Source of the DNA: Lysinibacillus sp. FSL M8-0337
Lineage (GTDB): Bacteria > Bacillota > Bacilli > Bacillales_A > Planococcaceae
Direction: 5' to 3'
Assembly: GCF_038593855.1 (NCBI RefSeq)
Contig: NZ_CP151996.1
Span: 2,976,001-3,040,000 of the forward strand
DNA length: 64,000 bases
Below are positions 49,327-58,073 of the stretch, piece after piece. Position 1 is the first letter of the stretch. Each line of letters starts with the position of its first letter. The translations under genes were made by a program, and so were the position numbers. The notes beneath the pieces are model-generated. The model did not search any database. It worked only from the letters and a program-made list of their open reading frames with translations, and was not told the DNA's origin.

Positions 49327-49551
49327 TACACACCACTCCTTTTTACACTGTATGTAGAGAGAATAAAAATGTGTATTCGAAAATTAAACTAATGCAGCCT
49401 AATTTATTTATCTAGTAACTATATTTCATAATTTTTCACTCGCAATATATAGGTGATAATTTATAAGAAACAAAATGAATAGCTATATTGTATGTAAACA
49501 CAGCCTTTCCTTCTAACTTTTGAATAAGTTAGCGTAAGGAGATTATCAAAC

Positions 49552-50175
49552 TTGAGTGAGAATAAAACTAGAAATACGAACACTGAAATCAATCAATTTT
49601 ATAAAGCTGTGGAAGATTTAAATGATGCAGCAGGTGCATTTTTCCGCATTCCTGTTTTTTTTAGTCATCAAAACCTTTTTACTTTAGGATCAGCACAACC
49701 ACCATTATCAGAAGAGCAACGATTTATTATTCGAATGTTTAACGAAATTAAACAGGTGCTTCTTTTCCCAAGAACCATTCCGAATACAGACCAATATCCC
49801 AATACTACAATAGAGAATGTCCGGACAATAGTAAACTCTAGTTATGGAACAGCTGCGGCTCTATTAAAACCAACTCGACGAACGGATCAACTTGAACCTT
49901 ATTCGCCTTTCTTACAAATAGAACCATCCATGTCTCTACAACGCGGACTTCCTTTACTGCTTGTAAAACAAAGTACAATCAAAGCAGGTGGTATCTGGGG
50001 AGATGCAGGTCCACTTGCCCCTTATACCCCATTAATATGGTTTTCTGAAACGACAACAGTAGATGAATTTTTTGATAGTATAGCTTGGAAAGAAGCATTA
50101 CAAAACTGGGCAGGGCAAGTACGAAGTGGCTATTTTATTCAAACAAACCCTGAATATAAATACACATGTGATTAG
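49552..50175 (+). CDS. Hypothetical protein (207 aa)
   Basis: No family recognised. N-terminal helical part (NQFYKAVEDLNDAAGAFFRI) and a Pro-rich middle (NTDQYPNTTIENVR). A hydrophobic loop, SLQRGLPLLLVKQSTIKAGG, and AGPLAPYTPLIWFSETTTVD follow. TTG 49552 is preceded by AAGGAGA. No signal peptide or full membrane helix. It stands alone with a strong terminator downstream. Confidence 0.6.
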   Translation: MSENKTRNTNTEINQFYKAVEDLNDAAGAFFRIPVFFSHQNLFTLGSAQPPLSEEQRFIIRMFNEIKQVLLFPRTIPNTDQYPNTTIENVRTIVNSSYGTAAALLKPTRRTDQLEPYSPFLQIEPSMSLQRGLPLLLVKQSTIKAGGIWGDAGPLAPYTPLIWFSETTTVDEFFDSIAWKEALQNWAGQVRSGYFIQTNPEYKYTCD

Positions 50176-50242
50176 TAGCTATTTTGCTACCATGCATATG
50201 GCTACGATCCTTTTGCCATGACCATAATAATTAGATCGCGCC

Positions 50243-50282
50243 AAAAAGCCCAGTCTCAAAATTTTGAGAACTGGGCTTTTTT
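50243..50282 (+). terminator. Bidirectional terminator
   Basis: AAAAAGCCCAGT / ACTGGGCTTTTTT with an inner CTCAAAATTTTGAG palindrome; T tracts on both strands, between convergent genes. Confidence 0.92.
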
Positions 50283-50352
50283 CCATCTTCACAATGACAG
50301 TTAATCAGTCAAATTTGCTCAATATGATGGTGGCTAGTTACTTTAACTTCCT

Positions 50353-51072
50353 TTATTCCGCTGTCAGTTTATCCTGTTGTTGTTCGGTTTTAGATTCCTT
50401 AAATTCATCAATAAGAGTAGTTAAAGAATCTTCTTTATGTAGATCTTTATCTTCAGCATTTTGAAGCTGATCTGCTACTTTTTCTTGCACAGTTTGAATC
50501 CGATCCTCTAAATCTGAAAGTTTTTCATATTTTTTATCAATAAAAATTCCACGGCGTGCATCTAACGCTACTTCACTCTCAAGACGATTTTGCTCGCGTC
50601 CTAATGAATTCTTCGACAATTCTAATGTTTCCATTTGTTCTAGTGAAACAGATTTGCCCAAAATATCTTCCATTGAATTGGCAGGTTGTTCTTTCTTTAT
50701 TTCTTGATCCTTTTGGTTTGTCGCTTTCTTTTGTTCTTCCATCTGCTGTTCAGCTATTTGAGCATCAATTTCAGCTATTTGTTTTTCAAAATCCTTTAGC
50801 TGTTCTTTAATAGACGATAAGTCGCCTCCGTTTTCTAACGTCCGTTCGCTTAAATCACTTTTCATTTGTTGAATGCTCTCTCGTTGCTTCATTAAACTTT
50901 CAATAAGACTCGTTTTAGCTTGCTGACCTTTAAACAAATTTCGTGCTTGTTGTCCTATTGTTAATGTATCTTTGCGAATTGGAGTATTTTGCTGAACCAT
51001 TTTAGGTCTATTAGAAGATACATTTGACAGTTTAATAAAGTTCGTAGAATTACTATCATGCGTTATTTTCAT
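50353..51072 (-). CDS. Coiled-coil hypothetical protein
   Basis: This 239-aa Glu/Lys/Gln-rich helical protein has long coiled-coil stretches (about 65-125, KEQLKDFEKQIAEIDAQIAE, and 185-215, LEDRIQTVQEKVADQLQNA) and a disordered N terminus. It is intracellular (no signal). The layout recalls FlxA-like proteins, but the match is not firm. ATG 51072 follows GAGGTGG; the frame is open to 51087. Confidence 0.6.
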   Translation of the reverse strand: MKITHDSNSTNFIKLSNVSSNRPKMVQQNTPIRKDTLTIGQQARNLFKGQQAKTSLIESLMKQRESIQQMKSDLSERTLENGGDLSSIKEQLKDFEKQIAEIDAQIAEQQMEEQKKATNQKDQEIKKEQPANSMEDILGKSVSLEQMETLELSKNSLGREQNRLESEVALDARRGIFIDKKYEKLSDLEDRIQTVQEKVADQLQNAEDKDLHKEDSLTTLIDEFKESKTEQQQDKLTAE

Positions 51073-51240
51073 ATTTTTCCACCTCATAATCTATATCGAC
51101 AATTTTTTGGTATTTTTAATGAAATCTAGTTAAACCTCATATTTCATCAATCTAGAAAAATAAACAACTACGCACTTATTATTAAATAAATGTTTGATTT
51201 CATGATTGACAGTACCTGCTAGGAGCAAGTCTAGTTGCCA

Positions 51241-51612
51241 CTACCTGTCATTTTGAGCACTGCGGAACAAATCACAAGTAATTTGTTGATCTTTATCTAG
51301 ACCTTTTATAGCTGCATATGTATTTCCCCATTCACACATCGTGTTTAATACTGGTACAAAAGATTTTCCCAAATCCGTTAAGCTATATTCTACTTTTGGC
51401 GGTACTTCTTTAAATATTTCTCTTCGTACAAGGCCATCTCTTTCTAACTGTTTCAATTGATCGGTTAAAACCTTTTGTGTAATGCCAGGTATTAACTCAT
51501 AAAACTCTTTTGTTCTTACTGATTTTTGACTTAAGAAAAAAAGAATTAAACATTTCCATTTACCACCTGCTATATTCATGAAAATATTAATTCCTGTATT
51601 ATAGTTCACCAT
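51241..51612 (-). CDS. HxlR family transcriptional regulator
   Basis: This 123-aa winged-helix regulator has the HxlR signature: GGKWKCLILFFLSQKSVRTKEF, then ITQKVLTDQLKQLERDGLV and VEYSLTDLGKSF. ATG 51612 follows CAGGAGGAA. It is divergent from a nitroreductase gene, the common arrangement for HxlR proteins that sense electrophiles or redox stress, and a large inverted repeat lies between them. Confidence 0.92.
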   Translation of the reverse strand: MVNYNTGINIFMNIAGGKWKCLILFFLSQKSVRTKEFYELIPGITQKVLTDQLKQLERDGLVRREIFKEVPPKVEYSLTDLGKSFVPVLNTMCEWGNTYAAIKGLDKDQQITCDLFRSAQNDR

Positions 51613-51641
51613 CTATTTTCCTCCTGACGCTAAATAGGCAC

Positions 51642-51667
51642 CTTTAAGTGGCTATACCACTTTAAAG
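51642..51667. promoter_or_regulatory. Candidate HxlR operator
   Basis: CTTTAAGTGG, 5 bases, CCACTTTAAAG: near-perfect inverted repeat (one extra T) in the divergent promoter region. TATAAT at about 51697 is a likely nitroreductase -10. Confidence 0.6.
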
Positions 51668-51741
51668 TGCGTTATTTTCTTCTATATTATTGCTTACTAT
51701 AATTAAAGCTGCAAGACAATAAAAATTTCGGAGCTGATAGT

Positions 51742-52368
51742 ATGAGTGTAAAAAATATTTTGGAAAAAAGACGTTCAGTTAGACATTATGATGCAAGTTA
51801 TAAAATAAGTTCAGAAAAACTAAGCTCATTAGTTGAAAGTGCAAGTAAGGCACCTAATGGAAATAATATTCAAGCTACACGATACTTAATTATTGATAAT
51901 CCAGACTTAAGAAATTTAATACTCCCTATAGCCTTTAATCAGCAACAAGTAATAGAAGCTTCAACTTTAATGGTCATGTTAGGTGATTATCAGGCATTTG
52001 ACAAAGAGAATATTATCGAGATACATGAGGAGGGCTTTCAAGCAGGGTATTACGATGAATCGCTAAGAGATTATCTAGCAAATGCTGCAATCAATTATTA
52101 CCAACATAAATCTAAGGAAGATTTAAAGCTAGAATTAACTCGAGATGTAAGTCTTGCGTCCATGTCATTCATTTTATTAGCAAATGAAGCCGGTTTTGAC
52201 ACTATTACTATGTCAGGCTATGATTCTAAAAAACTAAAAGATATCTTGCATATTTCTGACAGATATTTAGATGTAATGCTCATAGCTGTTGGGAAAGGTA
52301 CTAAAGCCGGTCATAAAACAGTAAGACATGATGTCAATAAGATAATTTATAGAAACGAGATTAGTTAA
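51742..52368 (+). CDS. Nitroreductase family protein
   Basis: This 208-aa FMN enzyme starts with the family hallmark ILEKRRSVRHYDASYKI and continues SASKAPNGNNIQATRYLII and ANEAGFDTITMSGYD. It probably reduces quinones, nitro compounds or flavins with NAD(P)H; the physiological substrate is unknown. ATG 51742 follows TTCGGAGCTG. Divergent HxlR gene suggests inducible expression. Confidence 0.9.
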   Translation: MSVKNILEKRRSVRHYDASYKISSEKLSSLVESASKAPNGNNIQATRYLIIDNPDLRNLILPIAFNQQQVIEASTLMVMLGDYQAFDKENIIEIHEEGFQAGYYDESLRDYLANAAINYYQHKSKEDLKLELTRDVSLASMSFILLANEAGFDTITMSGYDSKKLKDILHISDRYLDVMLIAVGKGTKAGHKTVRHDVNKIIYRNEIS

Positions 52369-52418
52369 TGCTCTATAGTCTCTGATTATCTAAAGGCAAA
52401 GCAATATGTTCTTAATGG

Positions 52419-52462
52419 AAAAAAGCTCAGGCTCAAAATTAATTGAGTTTCTGAGCTTTTTT
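52419..52462 (+). terminator. Nitroreductase terminator
   Basis: AAAAAAGCTCAG (52419-52430) pairs with CTGAGCTTTTTT (52451-52462), inner CAA/TTG. Confidence 0.9.
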
Positions 52463-52496
52463 ACTTAGTTCTTGTTTATACCCTATATTGATAAAT

Positions 52497-52552
52497 CAAC
52501 ATTACTTCGTATCGTCCATTTTCAGAAGTCATAAATGCTTCCTATAGAAACG
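52497..52552 (-). pseudogene. Decayed copy of the lepA 3' end
   Basis: The plus strand from 52497 (TCAACATTACTTCGTATC...) matches the lepA end at 56104-56165. Exact blocks are TTACTTCGTATC (52502-52513; 56110-56121) and CATAAATGCTTC (52530-52541; 56140-56151), with a 2-base gap between. On the minus strand it still encodes EAFM and, after the gap, KMDDTK-stop, as in lepA. Its match also runs a few bases past the stop. Confidence 0.8.
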
Positions 52553-52665
52553 TTGTATTCAGGATGTATCTGGGATATAGAATGAACACCCATTTTTATG
52601 GATTATTCAGCTAAGCACAAGACATCGATAAACATTCTATTCGCATGTCCACAACCATAAAAAAT

Positions 52666-52694
52666 AGCCCCCTTATCAAATAAATATGAGGGCT
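52666..52694 (-). terminator. Terminator of the SH3-like secreted protein gene
   Basis: AGCCCCCTTAT / ATATGAGGGCT imperfect stem, minus-strand tail TATTTTTTATGG. Confidence 0.68.
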
Positions 52695-52713
52695 TTATAT
52701 AATTCTTAATCTA

Positions 52714-53478
52714 TCACTTATCTCCAACTGGCTTTAGTGAATTCATTGGAAGATAAACAGCATTATCGAGTCTTCCTTCTAATTCATCGGTTACATATAT
52801 ATAACCATTAATTTCATGATCATACCTTGAATAAACAGTACTTCCCTTTTTCATAATTCTTTCAGTCTTAGATTCTTTTAATGGAACGCCCTTCCCCTCT
52901 TCATCTCTTGTTAGTTCATAACGTACACCTCTTTCTCTCGATATTGTCTCAGCGATTTTAAGGTCTGTACCAGGATACTCGTAACAAAATTCCTCACTAC
53001 CATCACCACTTTCGCAATACTGTAGTAGTTGACCATTATTTGTATCCTTGAAATTAAAACTCCATGGTCCTTCTAGTTTGATGTATGATCCGTAATATAA
53101 GCCATCATTAATACCATCGCGAGTAATAACAATATAAGCTGGTTTGTTATAAAAAGAAGAACGAATTTTTATTGGTACTTCTTTGAAAACTACCAAATCC
53201 GTTGCTTGTACGCGGTATTGCCCCATTTGATAGAATATTTTTTTATCATATTTTTCAATATCATACGTTCTAAAGAAGTTATTTCGCTTTACCACTAAAG
53301 ATTCAAACGTACCATCTGAATTTTTCTTGTATACCTTAATGTCTTTTTTAAAGGTCATTTTTCCTGTTTGCCCTTTTACAACTTCCGCTCCATCATGCAT
53401 CACTTTAGCTTCTGGTTTCGTTGGATTTACTACTGCAAATACGAATGCTGCTAGTAACACAATAAATAATTTTTTCAT
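52714..53478 (-). CDS. Secreted hypothetical protein, possibly SH3-like
   Basis: This 254-aa protein has a signal peptide (LFIVLLAAFVFAVVNPT, cut near PEA-KV). The mature protein is beta-rich with TGKMTFKKDIKVYKKNSDG at the start and repeated short strands, resembling bacterial SH3-like segments, though I cannot name the family. ATG 53478 follows AGGAGGAG. It is the first gene next to the lepA relic. Confidence 0.65.
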   Translation of the reverse strand: MKKLFIVLLAAFVFAVVNPTKPEAKVMHDGAEVVKGQTGKMTFKKDIKVYKKNSDGTFESLVVKRNNFFRTYDIEKYDKKIFYQMGQYRVQATDLVVFKEVPIKIRSSFYNKPAYIVITRDGINDGLYYGSYIKLEGPWSFNFKDTNNGQLLQYCESGDGSEEFCYEYPGTDLKIAETISRERGVRYELTRDEEGKGVPLKESKTERIMKKGSTVYSRYDHEINGYIYVTDELEGRLDNAVYLPMNSLKPVGDK

Positions 53479-53695
53479 TATTCTCCTCCTACTCAGTTAT
53501 AAAAACATAATTTCTTAGTATTATATACCAGTAACTTAATATTCTATCAACGGTTGTTAAAAACCCTACAAAAGTATAGTATTTTTCCAAAACATTATTT
53601 CTCCCATCTACCATTCTACCCAGTTCTCTTTTTATATCCATAGCAATTTTGAATAGCTAGCTTTAATAAAGTCAGGTGCACTTTGAAGCTGTGTA

Positions 53696-53874
53696 ATGGA
53701 TGCTAAAGGTTTGAACATTACGTAATTAGCTAAAAAAATGGGAACTTGACAATCAAATTTATCAAAAAATTAAAACGTGATAATTTCAGTGAAAAAGAAT
53801 TACAAGAAATAGCTGATATTTTAGGGATTAAGTTTGAAGCTCATTTTGTGTTAGAAGAAGGTACGAAGATATAA
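53696..53874 (+). pseudogene. XRE/Cro-type repressor pseudogene
   Basis: Reads MDAKGLNIT-stop-LAKKMGT-stop-QSNLSK, then after a one-base frameshift KLKRDNFSEKELQEIADILG and IKFEAHFVLEEGTKI-stop. LAKKMGT...NLSKKLKRDNFSEKEL is characteristic of small phage or conjugative-element HTH proteins. Two in-frame stops and one frameshift show it is dead. No binding site before the ATG is good. Confidence 0.7.
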
Positions 53875-53894
53875 ATAATCTGCGGAGGGCTAAC

Positions 53895-54062
53895 ATTTTT
53901 AAAAAGTTGATTAGCAAAAAGAAGCGACAATTAAAGAAGCAAGCTAAAAAGGCAGTATATGAAGCAACTAGAATTAAGCCTATTAAGATTAAAAAGCCAA
54001 AGCCATTGATTAAGAAAAAGCGTAAACCATCTTTAAAACGAACAATTAAAAAATTATTCTAA
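53895..54062 (+). CDS. Lys/Arg-rich small protein with ATT start
   Basis: A 55-residue open frame, very basic: KKLISKKKRQLKKQAKKAVY, then ATRIKPIKIKKPKPLIKKKR and KPSLKRTIKKLF. A strong GGAGGG binding site at 53884-53889 stands 5 bases before an ATT codon (53895), and no ATG or GTG fits; TTG 53907 is too far. ATT works rarely as a start (as in infC), or a former ATG has mutated. A perfect terminator follows the stop at once. The composition suggests a nucleic-acid-binding phage-type peptide. Confidence 0.5.
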   Translation: MFKKLISKKKRQLKKQAKKAVYEATRIKPIKIKKPKPLIKKKRKPSLKRTIKKLF

Positions 54063-54093
54063 ACAGATAACTAAATACGGTTATCTGTTTTTT
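54061..54093 (+). terminator. Terminator after the Lys-rich small gene
   Basis: AAACAGATAAC (54061-54071) pairs with GTTATCTGTTT (54080-54090), then TTT. Confidence 0.9.
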
Positions 54094-54151
54094 ATCTGTA
54101 CTTTTTATAATTATTTTCCTAAAATGGTAATATAGAGGGAGGAATTTACAA

Positions 54152-54757
54152 ATGAAAAAATTAGTATTTAGTGCAGCATTAGTATTAAGTCTTGGACTAG
54201 CAGGCTGTGGAGAGACAACTACAAAGGACGAATCAGCAAAAGAGGAAAAATCGGTTGCTGAAACATCGAATGATTCTAAACAAGAAACAGCAGCACCAGT
54301 TTCTAAAGATGATGGAAAATTAACTGAGGAAAAGTTCAAACAAATTAAAGATGGCATGACATATGAAGAAGTAGTTAAAATTATTGGTAGTGAAGGGAAA
54401 ATTATGTCTGAAACAGGTTCAGCTGGTGAACCGTATCATACTGTTATGTATGAATTTGAGACGGATGGTGCCCTAGCTGCTTCTACAATGACTTTCCAAG
54501 GTGGCAAACTAATCAATAAGGCTCAATTTGGTGTTGAATCATCTGACATTGAAATCACTATCGACCAATTCAATAAATTAGAGAATGGCATGACAAAAGA
54601 ACAAGTATTTGAGATCCTTGGTGGTGAAGGTGCGGTTATTTCTGAATCTGGCGATGTAGTTATGTACAGTTATAATGGTAAGACTTTAGGGGCAAATGCT
54701 TCTTTAATGTTCCAAGGTGGTAAATTGATGAACAAGACTCAATTAGGGTTAGAATAA
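54152..54757 (+). CDS. Lipoprotein with two DUF3862 repeats
   Basis: This 201-aa protein has a lipoprotein signal with lipobox LAGC (Cys 19), an acidic Ser/Lys-rich linker to about residue 55, and two similar 65-residue domains: KFKQIKDGMTYEEVVKIIG to TFQGGKLINKAQFG, and QFNKLENGMTKEQVFEILG to MFQGGKLMNKTQLG. DUF3862 resembles the SmpA/BLIP fold. It is exported and anchored in the membrane; the function is unknown. ATG 54152 follows GGGAGGAA. Confidence 0.85.
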   Translation: MKKLVFSAALVLSLGLAGCGETTTKDESAKEEKSVAETSNDSKQETAAPVSKDDGKLTEEKFKQIKDGMTYEEVVKIIGSEGKIMSETGSAGEPYHTVMYEFETDGALAASTMTFQGGKLINKAQFGVESSDIEITIDQFNKLENGMTKEQVFEILGGEGAVISESGDVVMYSYNGKTLGANASLMFQGGKLMNKTQLGLE

Positions 54758-54780
54758 TATTAAAAGGTAAATAATAAAAA

Positions 54781-54816
54781 AACTAGGTACTCAATTAAAA
54801 TGAGCGCCTGGTTCTT
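54781..54816 (+). terminator. Terminator after the DUF3862 lipoprotein gene
   Basis: AACTAGGTACTCA / TGAGCGCCTGGTT imperfect stem with CTTTT after it. Confidence 0.7.
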
Positions 54817-54967
54817 TTAAAAATATTACAAAATAGCTCTTAAAAAATATGCCCAAGCTACATACTCGTCACTATGTATAGGTGTAACTACTAAAGCTAC
54901 TACAATTGCTGCGGTAGCTATAGTTTTTATAAATGGTATATTATCTGACCATTATTGCGCATCAGGG

Positions 54968-55367
54968 TTATAGACCTTTATGTACTTTCTTTTTATAACT
55001 ATGAATATGATATGGTTCGCCAGTTGACGAATTCTGTTTATTAATTCTGAAACAGTAATTACTTCCTAAATCATATTCACAACTTTGAGAGTTAACATTT
55101 GAAGCCAAAGGTGTTATCTCTATAGGAGAACTAGTATATTCTTCATTTTTTTCTTTTTCAATAAGCTCTAAATATAACTCATATTGCTCTTTTGTTCTTT
55201 TCTCCGCTCAAGATTGATTCAATCTCTTCTGGTAAACTATTCAATACTTTTTGAGGAATATCCATTTTTTCTGTTTCTATTTCTGCTGCTTTTACTTTAT
55301 TTGGAGATAAAGGAAACATAGATATTGTAAGTACCATAATCATTATTGTGGCTACTATCTTTTTCAA
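54968..55367 (-). pseudogene. Frameshifted secreted protein gene
   Basis: Starts at TTG 55367 with a signal peptide (MKKIVATIMIMVLTISMF, KVKA-AE) and runs to IESILSGEK in one frame, then stops at 55179. A second frame continues without start from about 55200: KRTKEQYELYLELIEKEKNE, SQSCEYDLGSNYCFRINK, ending VHKGL-stop at 54968. A two-base loss near 55203 (AGC-GGAG) explains both. The intact product would be about 130 residues with two Cys. It is coupled to the 55389 gene. Confidence 0.65.
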
Positions 55368-55388
55368 AATAAACGCTCTTTTTTCGCA

Positions 55389-55796
55389 TTAGTCTTGATT
55401 TAGATGTAATAATTTTTGTAAAGGAATTTTGTCAACGTCTAAGTTATATTTCTCCTGTAATACCGTCTTAAAAATATTTTCAACAATACCTGTATAAAAT
55501 GTAACTACTACATCACAGTGTGCTAATGCAACATGGTCTGTAAGTTGTTTAGAAAATTGATTAATTGGTTCTATATGTTCTTTTTTGACAAGATGCTTAG
55601 AATAAACACTAACGGTAATTAAATTCCCCCTTAAATCATCTTCAAAAAAAATATCATTGGGAGATAGGTTTAGATCTTTTATTTCAGAAGCTCGATTTTC
55701 ATCAACAATAAATAATCGATAAACATCTTTACCAAACTTAACATCCCATACTTCCATATCTTTAAATCTTAGTATTCTTTCAAAATAATCAAACAT
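55389..55796 (-). CDS. Hypothetical protein (135 aa)
   Basis: Soluble protein starting MFDYFERILRFKDMEVWDVK; alternating beta and helix pattern, no signal peptide, no recognised family. ATG 55796 follows TAGGAGTG. The secreted pseudogene starts 21 bases downstream, so the two formed an operon. It lies inside the segment bounded by the lepA end and its relic. Confidence 0.6.
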   Translation of the reverse strand: MFDYFERILRFKDMEVWDVKFGKDVYRLFIVDENRASEIKDLNLSPNDIFFEDDLRGNLITVSVYSKHLVKKEHIEPINQFSKQLTDHVALAHCDVVVTFYTGIVENIFKTVLQEKYNLDVDKIPLQKLLHLNQD

Positions 55797-55978
55797 TTCT
55801 ACACTCCTAATTTATTAAAAATTATTCTAATATTTTACATTAATAATTATAAGAGTTAATTACTCCGAGGTATATTAATACCTATCATTATTATATATTA
55901 ATTTTCAATCAGAACTTCACGTCACTTTTTTGATTGATGTATATAGTGTGTCTGTTTTTATCTGACACCTTTAATAAA

Positions 55979-56006
55979 AGCCCTCCACAATCATCTGTGG
56001 AAGGCT
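55979..56006 (-). terminator. lepA terminator
   Basis: AGCC-C-TCCACA / TGTGGA-A-GGCT around a 6-base loop; minus-strand tail TTTTATT. It lies about 100 bases after the lepA stop. Confidence 0.85.
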
Positions 56007-56091
56007 AATTCTCAATCATATTAATAACGGTGGCGAATCGGTGGCATCCTCCACCCAAAGGATATAAAATTACTAATTAATAACCTCTATA

Positions 56092-56111
56092 AACGTTGTT
56101 ATTTCAACGTT
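56092..56111. repeat. Inverted repeat across the lepA stop
   Basis: AACGTTG, 6 bases, CAACGTT. It straddles the lepA stop codon (56110-56112), at one edge of the sequence duplicated at 52.5 kb. Confidence 0.7.
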
Positions 56112-57936
56112 ACTTCGTATCATCCATCTTCAATACAGCCATAAATGCTTCTTGTGGAACTTCGACTGAACCGACTTGTTTCATACGCTTTTTACCTTCT
56201 TTTTGTTTATCAAGAAGTTTACGTTTACGAGAAATATCCCCACCGTAACATTTTGCCAATACATTTTTACGCATCGCTTTTATTGTCGAACGTGCGACAA
56301 TTTTTTGACCGATTGCAGCTTGAATTGGGACTTCGAATTGTTGACGTGGAATCAATTCTTTTAGTTTTTCTACGATTACTTTCCCACGCTCGTAAGCAAA
56401 GTCACGGTGCACGATAAAGCTTAGTGCATCGACTTGCTCGGCATTTAATAGGATATCCATCTTCACTAGTTTTGACGGCTGATAACCGATTAGCTCATAA
56501 TCAAATGATGCATAGCCTTTGGTATTTGATTTTAAATAATCGAAGAAGTCGTAGACAATTTCAGATAATGGCATTTCATAAATAATGCTGACACGTGACG
56601 TATCAATATAATCCATCGTCATGAAATTACCACGTTTCAATTGGCAAAGCTCCATTACCGCACCAACATAATCATTCGGTACCATAATTGTCGCTTTCAC
56701 ATATGGTTCTTCAACACGGTCAATTTTTTGTGGGTCTGGCATAAAGGATGGGTTGTCGACTTTAATGGACGTACCATCTGTCATATAAACATCGTAAATT
56801 ACCGATGGTGCTGTTGTAATTAAATCAATGTTAAATTCACGTTCAATACGTTCTTGAATAATTTCCATATGAAGAAGCCCTAGGAAACCACAACGGAAAC
56901 CAAAACCAAGCGCTTGCGATGTTTCAGGTTCATATTGTAATGCAGAGTCATTTAACTCTAATTTTTCTAACGCATCACGTAAATCATTATATTTAGCAGT
57001 ATCAATTGGATATAATCCACAGTATACCATTGGATTTAAACGGCGATAACCTGCTAATGCCTCTGCTGCTGGACGATTAGCAAATGTTACAGTGTCCCCC
57101 ACTCGCGTATCCCCAACATTTTTAATAGAAGCTGTTAAGTAGCCCACATCTCCAACCGTTAATTCACTTTGTGGCACACTTTTCGGAGTATGTACGCCGA
57201 CTTCAATAACATCAAATTCTGCACCTGTCGCCATCATACGAATTTTATCGCCAGGTTTAACCGTACCATTCATAATTCGAATGGAAATAATAACACCTTT
57301 ATAGGCATCGTATACTGAGTCAAAAATAAGTGCTTGTAATGGTGCTTCTGGATCGCCTGTTGGTGCAGGAACCTTTTCAACAATTTGTTCTAAAATATCT
57401 TCAATACCGATACCAGCTTTTGCGGAAGCTAATACCGCTTCTGAAGCATCTAAACCGATAACGTCTTCAACTTCTTGACGAACACGTTCTGGATCGGCTG
57501 CTGGTAAGTCAATTTTATTGATAACTGGCAAAATTTCTAAATCGTTATCAAGTGCTAAGTAAACGTTAGCCAATGTTTGTGCTTCGATGCCTTGTGCTGC
57601 ATCCACAACTAAAATAGCGCCCTCACAAGCAGCTAAACTACGTGATACTTCATATGTGAAATCGACATGTCCTGGTGTGTCGATTAAATGGAATGTATAC
57701 ACTTCGCCATCTTTGGCTTCATATTTTAATTGGACTGCATTTAACTTAATTGTTATGCCTCGCTCACGCTCTAAATCCATTGAGTCGAGTAGCTGTGCTT
57801 TCATTTCACGGGATGTCAGTGATTTCGTTTGCTCTAAAATACGGTCAGCAAGCGTTGATTTCCCGTGGTCAATATGTGCAATAATAGAGAAATTTCGTAT
57901 GTTCTCTTGTCTTTTTAATCGTGCTTCTCGGTTCAT
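56110..57936 (-). CDS. lepA: Elongation factor 4 (LepA)
   Basis: This 608-aa translational GTPase has G motifs [21 protein letters not shown] and [14 protein letters not shown]-like domains, and the LepA-specific C-terminal domain ([12 protein letters not shown]-like [20 protein letters not shown]). It acts on ribosomes in translation elongation or initiation under stress. ATG 57936 is 8 bases from AGGAGTG; the GTG three codons earlier overlaps that site. Its 3' end is duplicated at 52.5 kb. It is normally followed by hemW. Confidence 0.97.
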   Translation of the reverse strand: MNREARLKRQENIRNFSIIAHIDHGKSTLADRILEQTKSLTSREMKAQLLDSMDLERERGITIKLNAVQLKYEAKDGEVYTFHLIDTPGHVDFTYEVSRSLAACEGAILVVDAAQGIEAQTLANVYLALDNDLEILPVINKIDLPAADPERVRQEVEDVIGLDASEAVLASAKAGIGIEDILEQIVEKVPAPTGDPEAPLQALIFDSVYDAYKGVIISIRIMNGTVKPGDKIRMMATGAEFDVIEVGVHTPKSVPQSELTVGDVGYLTASIKNVGDTRVGDTVTFANRPAAEALAGYRRLNPMVYCGLYPIDTAKYNDLRDALEKLELNDSALQYEPETSQALGFGFRCGFLGLLHMEIIQERIEREFNIDLITTAPSVIYDVYMTDGTSIKVDNPSFMPDPQKIDRVEEPYVKATIMVPNDYVGAVMELCQLKRGNFMTMDYIDTSRVSIIYEMPLSEIVYDFFDYLKSNTKGYASFDYELIGYQPSKLVKMDILLNAEQVDALSFIVHRDFAYERGKVIVEKLKELIPRQQFEVPIQAAIGQKIVARSTIKAMRKNVLAKCYGGDISRKRKLLDKQKEGKKRMKQVGSVEVPQEAFMAVLKMDDTK

Positions 57937-58073
57937 CTCTTCCACTCCTAATTAAACTATAATGAATTATACTATGAACCACATACAAACCACAACATTA
58001 GAACGGGATAAATGCTGTTAAATCAATGGTTACTCTTATTTATGCTTGTTATTTTCTGCAATTCAATGCATCA

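Noticed and set aside
54828-54957. Minus-strand open frame of about 40 codons with a hydrophobic stretch (FIKTIATAAIVVALVV)
   Set aside because: No start codon with a binding site and a TAA immediately upstream; at best a relic.
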